A stretch of 64,000 bases of DNA, from NCBI GenBank assembly GCA_036924085.1, contig JAVGWX010000002.1, positions 158,633,174-158,697,173 on the forward strand. Direction: 5' to 3'. Each line of letters begins with the position of its first letter. The stretch's first letter is position 1. The notes below the pieces were generated by a model. That model saw only the letters and a program-made list of their open reading frames with translations. It was not told where the DNA came from and ran no database searches. Of this stretch, positions 22,046-33,136 are shown piece by piece. The position numbers and the translations under genes were made by a program. This DNA comes from Ariolimax columbianus (Eukaryota > Mollusca > Gastropoda > Stylommatophora > Arionidae).

Positions 22046-22626
22046 TAAGATAATGTAAGGTCGTGTCTTATCAGACACTGCTGACAGCGATGAAGTTGTT
22101 AGAGGCTGTGCGAGGTCTTTATCTTGTGTTTGTGTTGGAGCAACCAGCTTTTTATGTCGGTCTTCTGCCTTCCACCATTCAAGTTATGACTGTGAGTCAT
22201 GTACCTGTATACATCAAGATACATTTAAGCGTACAACGGCAGCACTCGAACCTCGTCCCATTGATGTTAGGGACAAGTGCGTAAATCGCTTACTACTGAA
22301 ATGTTTCTGTGCTCTGTATTTGAGTGAGTTTAAATGGGCCAGTTTCTACAATAGCACCTGTTGATAATTGTAAGCTGTTTCCTTACTTGCTGTATCTGTT
22401 AGATGGGGAATGAAAACTGCTATGTGCTTTTGGGAAATGTCAGTGCTATAAGTTATGGTCATTCCCTCTGGCAATCTTTGTTTTTTTGTTGTTCTGTCAG
22501 TTGTGGAAATTCTTGGTGTATTATGTGTTCAGTGAATTTGAAAATGCATGTTCTGGATGTTGTAATTGCTCATATGGGTGCGTTGTATCATTGGTTTGTA
22601 TGTCGCTTAGTTGTGCTATTCATGGT
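22046..22626. other. Unassigned intronic sequence
   Basis: T- and G-rich single-copy DNA; open frames at 22063 and 22403 are not recognised. Confidence 0.45.
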
Positions 22627-22690
22627 GAATGTTGGTGTGTAAATGTTGGTGTGTGAATGTTGGTGTGTGAATGTTGGTGTGTGAATGTTA
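22627..22690. repeat. 14-bp tandem repeat (AATGTTGGTGTGTG)
   Basis: Four to five copies, immediately upstream of the LINE fragment. Confidence 0.92.
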
Positions 22691-22724
22691 TGGTGTACGA
22701 TGTTCAACTGGGGTAGTTGTGCCG

Positions 22725-23203
22725 AGAGGTAAGTTAACTGTGATAGTCAAACTGTATAAAGCAATAGTAAGACCTAGATTGGAGTACTGTGTACAGGTAT
22801 GGAGTCCTTATCATAGAGGAGATATAAACATACTGGAAAGAATACAAAATGAGCGACAAAGTTGATAGTGGGATTCCAGAATTACAGTTATGAGGAAAGA
22901 CTCAGAAAAACCGGCCTACAGTGTCTAGAAGAGAGAAGAATTCGTGGTGACTTAATACAGGTTTATAAGATGATCAGAGGAATGGATAAATTTGACTATA
23001 ACAAGTTGTTTTTTTTAATACAGCCACCCACAAAAACAAGAGGGCATAGCTACAAATTACCTAAAGAGAGGTCCAGATTAGATATTAGGAAATATTTTTT
23101 TAGTTAGAGAGTGGTGAATGCTTGGAATGCACTGCCACGGGAGGTAGTGGAGGCAGGGACAGTTAATGCATTTAAGAATAAATTGGATGCGCATAGCTTT
23201 TAG
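22725..23203 (+). pseudogene. CR1/L2-like reverse transcriptase C-terminus
   Basis: Frame 1 (to 22865) reads KLYKAIVRPRLEYCVQVWSP and ILERIQ. Frame 2 (22862-23203) reads NYSYEERLRKTGLQCLEERR, IRGDLIQVYKMIRG, TRGHSYKLPKERSRLDIRKY, then after one stop at 23105 RVVNAWNALPREVVEAGTVN, AFKNKLDAHS and a terminal stop. This is the conserved thumb/C-terminal module of CR1/L2-type non-LTR reverse transcriptases. The catalytic domain is absent. Confidence 0.85.
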
Positions 23204-23285
23204 AGCAAGGTGATGTAAATGAAACTGGTTGTATACAGACTCTGTAGAGTCTTCTAAATCAGTGTAAAGACGTTAAGTTACGTTA
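22725..23285 (+). mobile_element. CR1/L2-like LINE 3' end (5'-truncated)
   Basis: A 5'-truncated copy carrying the end of the reverse-transcriptase ORF (22725-23203) and an about 80-bp 3' tail ending in GTTAAGTTACGTTAAGTAAG, a short terminal repeat typical of these LINEs. It is relatively young: one frameshift and one in-frame stop in about 480 coding bases. Confidence 0.85.
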
Positions 23286-23362
23286 AGTAAGACACTTGTC
23301 TCTCAATGCGATGCACGAAAACGGTGGGCGATCGAATCCGGCAAGTTTAAAGCGATCCTTTG
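23286..23362 (+). mobile_element. Possible tRNA-related SINE head
   Basis: GACACTTGTCTCTCAATGCGATGCACG followed by GGGCGATCGAATCCGGC resembles the anticodon-to-B-box part of a tRNA-derived SINE, placed directly after the LINE tail. The remainder is overrun by the next array. Low confidence. Confidence 0.35.
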
Positions 23363-23535
23363 TGTCAAGGGAGGTTGGAACAGAGTCTACGCATCCTGAG
23401 TTATCTGTCAAGGGAGGTTGGAACAGAGTCCACGCATCCTGAGTTATCTGTCAAGGGAGGTTGGAACAGAGTCCACGCATCCTGAGTTATCTGTCAAGGG
23501 AGGTTGGAACAGAGTCCACGCATCCTGAGCTATCT
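23363..23535. repeat. 43-44-bp minisatellite, 4 copies
   Basis: Units contain GTCAAGGGAGGTTGGAACAG and CACGCATCCTGAG; starts at 23363, 23407 and 23450. Confidence 0.94.
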
Positions 23536-23631
23536 CCAGCTATCTTGAATATGGCGCTTGTGGTGGCCAAGGAAGAATGTTGTTCACCTGCTTGTTCTGT
23601 TTGTCCTGTGTCAAGTTCGTTTTGTTTTGTT

Positions 23632-23760
23632 TTCTCCAGTAAGTTGGATGTTGTATGTTGTTGGGTTGCTTGTTCTGGCTGTTCATGGTGTGTTGTTTTC
23701 TCCAGTAAGTTGTATGTTGTTGGGTTGCTTGTTCTGGTTGTTCATGGTGTGTTGTTTGTT
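23632..23760. repeat. About 60-bp tandem duplication, 2 copies
   Basis: TTTTCTCCAGTAAGTTG and GGGTTGCTTGTTCTGG with GTTCATGGTGTGTTGT occur twice in tandem. Confidence 0.88.
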
Positions 23761-23916
23761 CGAGGGAATTGTAAAGTGCATGCTCCAGAATCCAGCAGCT
23801 TAAGAGAGCGTAACTGCGTGTTTGTCGTGGTTGGGAATCCATAATTTGGTAACCTGCCTCCGTACATTTGGAGCAATTTTATAATTGGTACCGTGTGTTA
23901 GCTGTGAAAACTCATA

Positions 23917-24238
23917 CAGTTTTATGTGATATATGAGTTTGAAGTTTTATGTGATATTTATTAGTTTGAAGTTGTATGTGATATTTATGAGTTTGAATTT
24001 GCATGTGATATATGAGTTTGAAGTTGTATGTGATATATGAGTTTGAAGTTTTATGTGATATTTATTAGTTTGAATTTGCATGTGATATATGAGTTTGAAG
24101 TTGTATGTGATATATCAGTTTGAAGTTTTATGTGATATATCAGTTTGAAGTTTTATGTGATATTTATTAGTTTGAAGTTGTATGTGATATTTATGAGTTT
24201 GAATTTGCATGTGATATGTAAGTTTGAAGTTGTATTTT
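23917..24238. repeat. 24-26-bp minisatellite (TGTGATATATGAGTTTGAAG)
   Basis: About 13 variable units of TTTTATGTGATATTTATTAG / TGTGATATATGAGTTTGAAG type. Confidence 0.94.
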
Positions 24239-25097
24239 CGTATACTCCTTGTTTTGTCTGTTGTTGAACTGAATGGTGCTCTGTGTATTATATAATTTTC
24301 AAGGTGTACGCTGTGGACCTTCCATCTGTCAAGAAAACCAGCTCATTGGTATCCTCTTTTGACTGCAGACATGTTATCGAAGTCAACATTCTGCGTCTTC
24401 TCTGCTTCTCGTCCTCGTATCACGGGTATTGATTTGTCGTTCAATCCTGACATTACTTGCTGCTCTTAAGTTTCCGCCCACTTGCACTGTTAAGGGATGT
24501 GTGAAGCTTAGGTTGCCCTCCTCGGGTCGAGTGTGTTGGGCCGTTTGTTGTTAGTCTGTGCTGTTGTAGGTTTGTCCTCATCTTTAGATCTACCATGTGT
24601 TGGTCTTCGTGGGTTTGTAACCAGATCTAGATGCCCTAATCACCCAACTTGCTGTCTGGAAATGTATTCGATACAAGAAGTAGTTCCGCATTCCTAATCT
24701 CATAATTCGCATCTGTTCTGGTAGTGCCCAATTCATTTTCTTGTAAATTTTCTGTTCATGTGTCTAGAATAAATAGCACATTAGGCATTGCTAGCACCAA
24801 GTTGGTAGTCGTATATTGTTTATCTGTTGTTGCTTTGTTACCAAGTTAGTATTCTGGTGTTTAAGTAGTGGTGGCAGTTGATAGGTCCCATCCAAGGCTT
24901 TCTGAGATCTAGTTTCAATATCTGAGGATGTGAATGCCACTGTGCAAGAAGCACACAGTAGGGCTCAGTATAGAGATGCCTTCATATCCTGAACATGAAA
25001 GGCAAAACAGGATAAGCGAAAAGATAAAGATTTTGAATATCCCTGTCGAGCCGTTACATTTTCTGCAAAAATTCGTGTCACAAACAAGATCTCTTAA
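24239..25097. other. Unassigned intronic sequence
   Basis: Some 860 bp of single-copy sequence. The overlapping frames at 24915-25181 (both strands) extend into the next array and are not recognised. Confidence 0.45.
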
Positions 25098-28078
25098 GTA
25101 CATGTGTTTAGGGAACATGGTATGGGTCTTCTTGGCGTGTGTGTTTAGGGGACATTCTTGACGGGTGAGTTTAGGAGACATTCCTGACGTGTGTGTTTAG
25201 GGGACAGGGTATGGGTCTTCTTTACGTGTGTGTTTAGGGGACATTCCTGACGGGTGTGTTTAGGGGGCATTCCTGACGTGTGTGTTTAGGGGACATTCCT
25301 GACGTGTGTGTTTAGGGGACATTCCTGACGTGTGTGTTTAGGGGACATGATATGGGTCTTCTTTACGTGTGTGTTTAGGGGACATTACTGACGGGTGTGT
25401 TATGGGGGCATTCCTGACGTGTGTGTTTAGGGGACATTCCTGACGTGTGTGTTTAGGGGAAATTCCTGACGTGTGTATTTAGGGGACATTCCTGACGTGT
25501 GTGTTTATGGGACATTCCTGACGTGTGTATTTAGGAGACATTCCTGACGTGTGTGTTTAGTGCACATTCCTGACGTGTGTGTTTAGTGACATTCCTGACG
25601 TGTGTGTCTAGTGCACATTCCTGACGTGTGTGTTTAGTGCACATTCCTGACGTGTGTGTTTAGTGCACATTCCTGACGTGTGTGTTTAGTGGACATTCCT
25701 GACGTGTGTGTTTAGGGGACATTCCTGGCGTGTGTGTTTAGGGGACATTCCTGACGTGTGTGTTTAGGGAACATTCCTGACGTGTGTGTTTAGTGGACAT
25801 TCCTGACGTGTGTGTTTAGTGGACATTCCTGACGTGTGTGTCTGGTGGACATTCCTGACGTGTGTGTCTGGTGGACATTCCTGACGTGGGTGTTTAGTGG
25901 ACATTCCTGACGTGTGTGTTTAGTGGACATTCCTGACGTGTGTGTCTGGTGGACATTCCTGACGTGTGTGTTTAGTGGACATTCTTGACGTGTGTGTTTA
26001 GTGGACATTCCGGACGTGTGTGTCTGGTGGACATTCCTGACGTGTGTGTTTAGGGGACATTCCTGACGTGTTTTTTTAGTGGACATTCCTGACGTGTGTG
26101 TCTGGTGGACATTCCTGACGTGTGTGTCTGGTGGATATTCCTGACGTGTGTGTCTGGTGGACATTCCTGACGTGTGTGTCTGGTGGACATTCCTGACGTG
26201 TGTGTTTAGGGTACATTCCTGACGTGTGAGTTTTAGTGGACATTTCTGGCGTGTGTGTCTTGTGGACATTCCTGACATGTGTGTCTGGTGGACATTCCTG
26301 ACGTGTGTGTTTAATGGACATTCCTCCTGACGTGTGAGTTTTAGTGGACATTCCTGACGTGTATGTCTGGTGGACATTCCTGACGTGTGTGTTTAGGGTA
26401 CATTCCTGACGTGTGTGTTTTAGTGGGAATTTCTGACGTGTGTGTCTTGTGGACATTCCTGACGTGTGTGTTTAGTGGACATTCCTCCTGACATGTGTGT
26501 TTTAGTGGACATTCCTGACGTGTGTGTCTGGTGGACATTCCTGACGTGTGTCTTTAGTGGACATTTCTGACGTGTGTGTTTAGGGGACATTCCTGGCGTG
26601 TGTGTTTAGGGGACATTCCTGACGTGTGTGTTTAGGGAACGTTCCTGACGTGTGTGTTTAGTGGACATTCCTGACGTGTGTGTTTAGTGGACATTCCTGA
26701 CGTGTGTGTCTGGTGGACATTCCTGACGTGTGTGTTTAGTGGACATTCCTGACGTGTGTGTTTAGTGGACATTCCTGACGTGTGTGTCTGGTGGACATTC
26801 CTGACGTGTGTGTTTAGTGGACATTCTTGACGTGTGTGTTTAGTGGACATTCCTGACGTGTGTGTCTGGTGGACATTCCTGACGTGTGTGTTTAGGGGAC
26901 ATTCCTGACGTGTGTTTTTAGTGGACATTCCTGACGTGTGTGTCTGGTGGACATTCCTGACGTGTGTGTCTGGTGGATATTCCTGACGTGTGTGTCTGGT
27001 GGACATTCCTGACGTGTGTGTCTGGTGGACATTCCTGACGTGTGTGTCTGGTGGACATTCCTGACGTGTGTGTTTAGGGTACATTCCTGACGTGTGTGTT
27101 TAGTGACATTCCTGACGTGTGTGTCTAGTGCACATTCCTGACGTGTGTGTTTAGTGCACATTCCTGACGTGTGTGTTTAGTGGACATTCCTGACGTGTGT
27201 GTTTAGGGGACATTCCTGGCGTGTGTGTTTAGGGGACATTCCTGACGTGTGTGTTTAGGGAACATTCCTGACGTGTGTGTTTAGTGGACATTCCTGACGT
27301 GTGTGTTTAGTGGACATTCCTGACGTGTGTGTCTGGTGGACATTCCTGACGTGTGTGTTTAGTGGACATTCCTGACGTGTGTGTTTAGTGGACATTTCTG
27401 ACGTGTGTGTCTGGTGGACATTCCTGACGTGTGTGTTTAGTGGACATTCTTGACGTGTGTGTTTAGTGGACATTCCTGACGTGTGTGTCTGGTGGACATT
27501 CCTGACGTGTGTGTTTAGGGGACATTCCTGACGTGTGTTTTTAGTGGATATTCCTGACGTGTGTGTCTGGTGGACATTCCTGACGTGTGTGTCTGGTGGA
27601 TATTCCTGACGTGTGTGTCTGGTGGACATTCCTGACGTGTGTGTCTGGTGGACATTCCTGACGTGTGTGTCTGGTGGACATTCCTGACGTGTGAGTTTAG
27701 GGTACATTCCTGACGTGTGTGTTTTAGTGGACATTTCTGACGTGTGTGTCTTGTGGACATTCCTGACATGTGTGTCTGGTGGACATTCCTGACGTGTATG
27801 TTTAGTGGACATTCGTCCTGACGTGTGAGTTTTAGTGGACATTCCTGACGTGTGTGTCTGGTGGACATTCCTGACGTGTGTGTTTAGGGTACATTCCTGA
27901 CGTGTGTGTTTTAGTGGGCATTTCTGACGTGTGTGTCTTGTGGACATTCCTGACGTGTGTGTTTAGTGGACATTCCTCCTGACATGTGTGTTATATTGGA
28001 CATTCCTGACGTGTGTGTCTGGTGGACATTCCTGACGTGTGTGTCTGGTGGACATTCCTCACGTGTGTGTTTTAGTGG
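25098..28078. repeat. 26-bp satellite-like array, about 3 kb
   Basis: More than 110 units with core CATTCCTGACGTGTGTGTTT. Variation is mainly in the link: TTTAGTGGA, TCTGGTGGA, TTTAGGGGA, TTTAGTGCA. Period 26 makes the three frames rotate, yielding large spurious - strand ORFs (HTRQECPLNTHVRNVHQ type, up to 230 codons). Higher-order structure is clear: a rare CCTGGCG variant at 25724, 26592 and 27215 is followed each time by the same unit order. Each unit contains TGACGTG, a bZIP/CRE-like half site. Confidence 0.97.
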
Positions 28079-28859
28079 ATCTTGTTAGATGCTAATCGTC
28101 ATAGTTTCCGTCCCTGTTGTGTTAGTCTTCGCGTTGTATTTTCCAGTGTCGGTTGGTGTACTCTGCTACTAGTCAAGTAACTTTGAAAATTGTGTCGGGG
28201 GTTGAGGGTGTGTTTTAATTTAGATTAGTCGGCTTAAAATATTTTTCAAATGCTGTTTAATTCGTATAGGCCGCCATAAAATGTGTATTCTAATTTTGCT
28301 ACACATTTAAGAAGAATTGTATAGAGCTTGTGCGTTTCCTCGACCCTTCCAATCTGTGACAATGCACTTGCGTCAATAATTTATTAATAGCTTATCTTAG
28401 ATCACATGACGAAGATATTCGTCGTTCGTTGGGGAGATGCAAATAAAATCTTGCACTCTATGCCTGCAATACACAATAGACCCTCTCCTCCACTAGGCTC
28501 TGACCCATCGCTAGTACATACCTGGAAAGCAGAACCGTCCCGCCAAGCCTTCCAACTATGAAATAAAACAATGACTTGTATGCTGCCGCTGTAGAAGTGT
28601 AATAGCGTGTAATACTATTAAGTCTACCAAAGTACATTACTTTACGATTTCAATAATCGGTATGGAATAAAGAAAGAAATACTAGGTATTGATCCGTTTA
28701 CTAGGGAAAGGCAAGAAGTGTCTTTACTGTTCATACGAACTGACCTCGCCTGATATTTTTCAGAAGTTATGTCAAATGTATCCACAAAATTTAAAAGTCT
28801 GTTTTCGTTGGCATTTATTATGTTGTTTTTGTGGTTTGGATTGATTCGTTCGTGGGGTG
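28079..28859. other. Unassigned intronic sequence
   Basis: AT-rich single-copy DNA; nothing recognised. Confidence 0.5.
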
Positions 28860-28990
28860 ATGTTTTTCTCGTTCCGTGTTGAGTTTCACTGCCAATGATG
28901 CAATCAGGCTGGCTTGTGTTGTTATATCAATGTCAATGTTGAACAACAATGGTGGAAGCAGACATCCCAGACATACTGTTTCTATGTGTA
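28860..28990 (-). pseudogene. Reverse transcriptase scrap of a LINE (- strand)
   Basis: The reverse complement reads LGCLLPPLLFNI followed by ITTQASLIASLAVKLN. This resembles RT motif B (usually RQGCLLSPLLFN) of RTE- or Jockey-type elements. No motif C is found, and flanks do not extend the match. Short and decayed. Confidence 0.45.
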
Positions 28991-29751
28991 TTAGTTCCTC
29001 ACATGTGAATTTTGTTTCTACAATGATCTTGGTGTTCTATGGATGTGCAAGAAAACCTAAATCTCGGTCAGCCCTTCGCGATGTGTCGACACGGCTCTAG
29101 ATTAGCACACAGTTCCCACGAGTCTCCTTGCTATCTGTCAGTTTACTTGTACATCCTCTAAACTAGAATTTCAATCTTGGTGTATCGTTTCTATGGTTTA
29201 TATGATCTTTGTTAGAGGATTTCACTGGCTTTCATATCCACATTAATTATCCTCAGAATTGATACTATCTTAGACAACATATCCACTCTCTGATTGTCGT
29301 CAGCAAAAAAATGGCCGTATGTTAGGAATGTCATTCAGAGTCAAATAGAACAATGACATGACAACAACATTACGAGGGGACGATATAACATTGTAACACC
29401 ATGTCACTGACATGTAACTTGACAGTATCGTTCGTGTCACTGACATGTAACTTGACAGTATCGTTGCGAGGGACTTCAAAGTAGGTGCCAGGACAGCAGC
29501 CATGATAGTTGATATACTACGATGTGCATGAGTTACTACACAAGTGACCAATTATTATTGTTCAACAGCAAGTCATGCACTTTGTAGGCGGCACTGTGAG
29601 GGCGGTAGGGTGAGCAGGGGGTAGTAGCAAACGCAAATAATACAACATCGTTAAATGATAGTTCTATGCCATCTTTCTTAATACATTTTGAAAAAAGAAC
29701 AACAAATTGCTGTTTTCATTTGAATGACGTGTGTATTTATAATTGTTATAA
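28991..29751. other. Unassigned intronic sequence with one 33-bp duplication
   Basis: GTCACTGACATGTAACTTGA recurs at about 29403 and 29436 (two copies with TCGTT links). Otherwise no recognisable feature. Confidence 0.5.
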
Positions 29752-29950
29752 AGACATGTTCACCAGACATGTACACCTGACATGTTCACCAGTCATGTAC
29801 GCAAGCCATGTATACCAGTTATATACACAAGTCATGTACACCAGTCATGTACACCAGACATGTACACCAGTCATGTACACCAGACATGTACACCAGACAT
29901 GTACACCAGTCATGTACACCAGACATGTACACCAGACATTTACACCAGAC
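29752..29950. repeat. 14-bp minisatellite (CATGTACACCAGAC/T)
   Basis: About 13 units CATGTACACCAGWC, alternating GACATG and GTCATG forms to give a 28-bp period in places. Confidence 0.95.
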
Positions 29951-29962
29951 AACAGGAATTAA

Positions 29963-30725
29963 ATGGAAATAATAAGCATAGACTTGCATCATGCACAGCC
30001 TTCGTTATGCATTGAACGTATCGAAACTGACAAGATGTCTTCAAACTGCACGGATCATGTACAGAAACTAGGCATTGCTGCAGAAATAATAAACAACACA
30101 AGTCAATGTCAGCAAATTGTATTCCTAACAAATACAGTTTCAGTTTTGCAAGCTCTCATGAATGATAAACCGTCAGAGCTTAAAAAAGGTGAAGACGAAA
30201 TCAAAGTCAAATGAAGACTAGTGCTACGGTGGATCCCATCAACCTGGGACATATCAGAAACTGAGAGAGCGGACAGGTCAGCAAAGGAGGGAACAATACA
30301 AGAAAAGAAATCACCATCACCAAAAATTGACTTTTATCCAAGCCATAGGGAATGAAGACATAACGAGAGACAACTATCACTGCCTTGATCGTTGTGAACA
30401 AGGGATCCTCTACCTAGGGCAACTGGACATAACAGTTTTAAAAGAAACCACAGACTCAAATTGGGCCCATCGCCCAAGTGTACGTGCGGACATGCAGTAC
30501 GGACAGACATACATATCCCACAAGACCGATTAGACTTAGACAACTATGAACTGAGCACTGGGCCACTGGCACAGATGTCTGCACAAGCTGACCGGGAGTC
30601 TTGTAGACCTACCCATCACAACAACCTTGATCTACAGAACTGGACTTCACGCGTGGACATCATCAAAACATGGCTATCGCTAAGAAGAATGGTCGAAAAT
30701 GAGCAGTTTCGACCAGAGTAGTTTT
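29963..30725 (+). mobile_element. Jockey/I-like LINE 3' portion (LINE-B), RNase H fossil
   Basis: A + frame from 29963 reads LGIAAEIINNTSQCQQIVFL, TNTVSVLQALMNDK, then after a stop RLVLRWIPSTWDISETERAD and RSAKEGT, matching the end of retrotransposon RNase H (LxWIPxHxGIxGNExAD). The following 400 bp carry a CTCG-containing segment and the C-terminal tail in broken frames. It is the same superfamily as LINE-A at 5035, but not a close copy. It is flanked by the 14-bp array on the left and the CATAA array on the right. Confidence 0.72.
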
Positions 30726-30737
30726 ATCGGTTCTATG

Positions 30738-30957
30738 TAACATAACATAGCATAACATAACATAGCATACGATAACAAAACATGACACAGCATAGCATAG
30801 CATAACATAACAAAACATGACATAGCATAACATAACATAACATAGCATCGCATAGCATAACAAAACATGACATAACATAGCATCGCATCGCATTTCATAA
30901 TAAAACATAACAAAACATAACATTGCATCGCATAACATAACAAAACAAAGGTAAAAA
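30738..30957. repeat. CATAA/CATAG pentamer array
   Basis: About 44 pentamers (CATAA, CATAG, CAAAA, CATGA, CATCG). The - strand translation (CYVMLCYAM) is an artefact. Confidence 0.95.
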
Positions 30958-30984
30958 ACGTCAAGGTAATCCCATAACAGACAC

Positions 30985-31165
30985 TGCCGTCGCCCTCGTA
31001 CTAAGCCCCATGGATGTGAGGTGGGATGGCCAGTTCCATTCCTCGCTTCGTAGCCGCCTGTCAGGAACCCATTTACAGCTGGGTCGACTGGAGCTGGTTT
31101 TGAAACCTGTACCTTTGCCATGAAAAGCGAGTGACCTAACACAGCGCTAATCGGCCACATAAAAC
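30985..31165 (-). mobile_element. tRNA-derived SINE (family S2), antisense copy
   Basis: On the - strand, in order: GATTAGCGCTGTGTTAGG (A-box region), GGTTTCAAAACC (decayed B box), CAGTCGACCCAGCTGTAAAT and GGGTTCCTG. The last two match the body shared with copies at 14060 and 15148. It is the most complete S2 copy and confirms the tRNA-like head. Confidence 0.7.
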
Positions 31166-31169
31166 ATAA

Positions 31170-31697
31170 CATACACACCCCTCGTTTTATAAAAACAAAA
31201 AGTAGGCATCTATAGATCTGCCCAGAATGTAGTGATATCCGATCTGCTCAATTTAATACAATTAAGAATCTATCAGCATTTTGGAACAATTTGTTGTATC
31301 GCGTCATTGGTTACGCTGTTTATTTGACACATGCATAATAAATATCCGATGACATGGTCCTGATGTGGGGACGGCCATTCTCCATGCAGTGTTGGCAATG
31401 TGCAACAGAGACAGTCCATTAGATTAATTACTTCCCTTTGACAGCTGTTGACGTTGACAACGTTGTCGGATTGATTTCCGGTTCCCATTCAAAGGGAGAA
31501 TACTCAGATTAATCATTAAATAACAATTGTTTTGTCTCGAAACGTAAAAGCGTTTACCCGTGCCTGATTTTTTGTTTTGTATTTTACCATTTTCTGCATT
31601 CAATCTTCGCGGCATCATATATTTATATAATGCACCATTTTTCATATTTATAGTTTTTTGGAACAAATAAATTTAACATTCTTGGAATCAGGCCTGT
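31170..31697. other. Unassigned intronic sequence
   Basis: AT-rich; overlapping - strand frames (31273-31666) are not recognised. Confidence 0.45.
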
Positions 31698-31698
31698 T

Positions 31699-31936
31699 GA
31701 AACAGCGATTGAGTATCAGATTGTTAGGGTTGGTCTCTTGCTATTTCCATGAAACATCGCTTGAGTTAACTTGAGTATCAGATTGTTAGGGTTAGTCTGT
31801 TGCTATTTCCTTGAAACAGCGCTTGAGTTAACTTGAGTATCAGATTGTTAGGGTTGCTCTGTTGCTATTTCCATGAAACATCGCTTGAGTTAACATGAGT
31901 ATCAGATTGTTAGGCTTGGCCTGTTGCTATTTTCAC
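31699..31936. repeat. 62-bp minisatellite, 4 copies
   Basis: GAAACATCGCTTGAGTTAAC recurs at 31751, 31813 and 31875 (62 bp), with a shorter first unit; units also contain TCAGATTGTTAGGGTT. Confidence 0.94.
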
Positions 31937-32121
31937 GTCGTACGTTGGTCCTCCCCTGTCATGTGTCTCTTTTCTTGAAGGTGGTACCTGTCCATCTCTT
32001 GATGTTATGCTGCCACGTTTAGCGACGTCTTGATCTGGCATATATGGCTCGTACATTCCCTTCAGTACGGGCTTCAGCAAGGTGCCAGATTACCGCCACA
32101 GTAGAGGAGAGGGGACGTCTG

Positions 32122-32397
32122 GTCAGGCACAACATACTGGTCGGACATGTTAGTCAGTGTCAGGCACAACATACTGGTCGGACATGTTAGTCAGGGTCAG
32201 GCACAACATACTGATCTGATATGCTAGTCAGGTTCAGGCACAACATACTAGTCGGACGTGTTAGTCAAGGGCAGGCACAACATACTGATCGGACATGTTA
32301 GTCAGGGTCAGGCACAACATACTGATCGGACATGTTAGTCAAGGTCAGACGTAACATACTGATCGGATATGTTAGTCAAGGTCAGGCAAAACATGCT
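32122..32397. repeat. 37-bp minisatellite, about 7-8 copies
   Basis: Units contain GTCAGGCACAACATACTG and GGACATGTTAGTCA, starting at 32122 and 32159. Confidence 0.95.
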
Positions 32398-32655
32398 GTC
32401 CAAGAACCGCACCGCAACTTCCTTGCAGTTATCCCTGGAAACGAGCTGTTTTCATGGCAGCCTGGCTAACGAAGTTTGCGATCAATGTGATCTCTGTAGT
32501 AGTGTGAGACAAACAGATGAAGCACAACCGCCCGGAGGACCCCGGTCCACCTTCAACAGCACGCTGGGGGTGTGAGTAAAGACACTGCAGCCTGCCACTT
32601 AACACCCTTTTCAGAGCGCACAAAAGAGTGGACTATGTGAGTTCAACAACAACAA
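32398..32655. other. Unassigned spacer
   Basis: GC-richer single-copy stretch; frames on both strands (32369-32575 and 32429-32623) are not recognised. Confidence 0.45.
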
Positions 32656-32858
32656 CTGTTACAGGCTGACTCTGATGTAGTTACAGGCTGACTCTGATGT
32701 TGTTACAGGCTAAATCTAATGTTGTTACAGGCTAACTCTGATGTTGTTACAGGCTGACTCTGATGTTGTTACAGGCTGACTCTGATGTTGTTACAGGCTG
32801 ATTCTGATGTTGTTACAGGCTGACTCTGATGTTGTTACAGTCTGACTCTGATGTTGTT
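32656..32858. repeat. 24-bp minisatellite (GTTACAGGCTGACTCTGATG)
   Basis: Nine units of GTTACAGGCTGACTCTGATG plus TTGT, 240 bp before PCBP exon B. Confidence 0.95.
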
Positions 32859-33099
32859 CATTAATTCCCTTTGTACCCCTCAGTTCTCAAAGCTGTCCCT
32901 GTCTGGGCTAGGTGCACCCCATTCTTCTGTAAAGCATCGATGGTCTTCTCCCACTGTTTGTTTACTTTCCAAGTTATTACGCATACAATGATGACCAGTC
33001 TACATAACACGTGATCGCTGATGAATAGTTTACGAGTAATCTGTTTGAATGCCAACACATGTCTGCGAAATCTAATCAGGACTTTCTTATTATTTTCAG

Positions 33100-33132
33100 A
33101 AAGGAGACAACATCAAGAAATTCCGGGAAGAA
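33100..33132 (+). CDS. PCBP: PCBP/hnRNP E-like KH-domain protein, micro-exon B (33 nt)
   Basis: Seen: acceptor TTATTATTTTCAG, 33 nt reading KGDNIKKFREE in phase 0, then a perfect donor GTAAGT. Joined to the 24-nt exon at 21958 it gives EVGSIIGK-KGDNIKKFREE, which matches PCBP-type KH1 domains through helix alpha-B. The GXXG loop (G-K-K-G) straddles the exon junction, so the RNA-contacting turn is assembled only after removal of an 11,118-bp intron. A possible branch site (TCTAATC) lies about 30 nt before the acceptor. A 34-bp minisatellite begins only a few bases after the donor (33137). The expected next exon (reading like SGARINIS) was not found downstream in the window. Family assignment is strong; which paralogue and the rest of the protein cannot be judged from 19 residues. 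Confidence 0.88.
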
Positions 33133-33136
33133 GTAA

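Larger units (their letters stand above)
21982..33099 (+). other. PCBP-like gene intron, 11.1 kb
   Basis: Inferred from the two in-phase micro-exons that bound it. It starts GTAGGA and ends TTTCAG. It contains a CR1-like LINE 3' end, an antisense SINE, LINE RNase H debris, a - strand reverse-transcriptase scrap and at least ten tandem arrays, including the 3-kb 26-bp array. No further exon was recognised inside it. Confidence 0.8.

Noticed and set aside
25790..27947. Large - strand frames with HTRQECP/THVRNVHQ repeats resembling a repetitive protein
   Set aside because: The same peptide series appears in all rotated frames of a 26-bp repeat; no start context, no flanking exon.
25098..28078. 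CRISPR-like array of regular repeats
   Set aside because: Repeats are contiguous with no unique spacers, and the genome is eukaryotic.
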